Origin: Glycomyces paridis
GTDB taxonomy: Bacteria; Actinomycetota; Actinomycetes; Mycobacteriales; Micromonosporaceae
Reading direction: 5' to 3'
Assembly (NCBI RefSeq): GCF_004912155.1
Contig: NZ_STGX01000001.1
Location: 152,957 to 216,956 of the forward strand
DNA length: 64,000 nt
Shown: positions 63,513 through 64,000 of the stretch, one piece after another
Numbering within the stretch: position 1 is the stretch's first letter
Layout of the letters: each line of letters opens with the position of its first letter
Made by a program: the position numbers and the translations under genes
The notes under the pieces: model-generated
Seen by the model: the letters and a program-made list of their open reading frames with translations, nothing else
What the model was told of the DNA's origin: nothing
The model's database searches: none

Positions 63513-64000
63513 CGGCGACCGGTTCGATTCGTTCGGTCGCCCGTCTGCAAGAGCACTTCCATGACCGCCGACGCCTGGTATTGGTGACGGTATCTGCCGG
63601 TGAGCTTTTCCAGTACGCCCAGACTGACCAGCTGGGCCACAGCGTTGGCGACGCCCTGCGGGGTGGCTTTGTTGAGGCGTTTCGCCAGTGACGGAACGGT
63701 GAACCTCGGATACCCGATGAGGCTGCCGGTGATATCGCGGGTCAGGCCGCTCCGGGGGAACGCCTCCTGGACCAGATCCAGGTATTCGCGCTGAAGACCG
63801 AGCAGATCCTCCACTCGGAGCCGTGTGTCATCGGCCGCGGCCTCCAACCCGGAACTGAAGAGCCGGATCCAGGAGTCCCAGTCGCCTTTCGCCGAGACGT
63901 TGTAGAGACCTTCCTGGTATTCGTCGCGATGCGCTTCGAACCACGGCGAGACGCTCAGCAGTGGAAGCCGCAGAGCGCCATCGGTGATGAGCTGGAGAAC
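63509..64000 (-). CDS. Fic-family protein, C-terminal part, cut by the window edge
   Basis: The minus-strand frame is open to the right edge and covers 163 residues. It matches the C-terminal region of Fic proteins that carry a winged-helix domain: LQLITDGALRLPLLSVSPWF, then YQEGLYNVSAKGDWDSWIRL, followed by a helix-turn-helix (FTVPSLAKRLNKATPQGVAN through LVSLGVLEKLTG). The catalytic HPFxxGNGR loop would lie upstream, outside the window, so activity (AMPylation of a protein) cannot be checked. Confidence 0.8.
   Translation of the reverse strand, partial: VLQLITDGALRLPLLSVSPWFEAHRDEYQEGLYNVSAKGDWDSWIRLFSSGLEAAADDTRLRVEDLLGLQREYLDLVQEAFPRSGLTRDITGSLIGYPRFTVPSLAKRLNKATPQGVANAVAQLVSLGVLEKLTGRYRHQYQASAVMEVLLQTGDRTNRTGRR

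Overview
The window is about 72% G+C with the codon use of a filamentous actinobacterium. A bldC-type regulator, a DUF222/HNH endonuclease, a DUF397 protein, SigE-type sigma factors and secreted CBM2-bearing glycosidases all fit this. The combination resembles Glycomycetaceae or related families, but no rRNA or tRNA gene is present to place it. Both edges cut genes: an acyltransferase/SGNH protein on the left and a Fic-family protein on the right.

Layout. 1-9.4 kb: truncated acyltransferase, HNH endonuclease, secreted subtilase, and a prenyltransferase/UbiD decarboxylase pair that fits the futalosine route to menaquinone. 9.4-12.4 kb: a drug-efflux MFS and TetR operon behind a 22-bp perfect palindrome. 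12.4-24.5 kb: a plant-polysaccharide region. It holds two closely related GH6 cellulases with CebR-like operators, bldC, an Lrp/cysteine-desulfhydrase-like pair, a ricin-lectin/CE12 esterase, and a 1266-residue CE12-Fn3-malectin-PL11-CBM2 pectinase; the last two share a second LacI-type operator. 24.5-31.4 kb: YihY, Rrf2, GntR, an MFS permease, acetoacetyl-CoA synthetase and a TrmH methyltransferase. 31.4-47 kb: mostly core actinobacterial genes (small membrane protein and PH-domain protein, ECF sigma pair, MarC, DUF2231, DEAD-box helicase, ferritin-like protein, adaptor plus FtsX permease, ComF, HPF, L,D-transpeptidase, two double-GNAT proteins). 47-54.7 kb: secA, a small conserved protein, a VapBC module, a membrane protein, pruA and an orphan DUF397 gene.

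54.7-60.3 kb carries the most interesting cluster: a cytoplasmic S8 protease, a sigma-70-family factor, a small two-part protein of unknown function and a TPR-CHAT cysteine protease, tightly spaced on one strand. The gene content recalls the TPR-CHAT/sigma proteolytic relay attached to type III-E CRISPR systems, but no CRISPR or Cas gene is visible. I propose a protease-controlled transcriptional response. The proposal is inference, and I cannot judge from the sequence whether the set is already described.

60.3-64 kb: an MFS gene with an apparent one-base frameshift at its start, a divergent MerR / Old Yellow Enzyme pair with a textbook MerR operator, a protein phosphatase and the partial Fic gene.

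The window is also rich in perfect hairpins (a 50-bp palindromic terminator, a 38-bp palindrome in a leader), two copies of a G-quadruplex module, and a 15-bp minisatellite found both between genes and inside a coding sequence.
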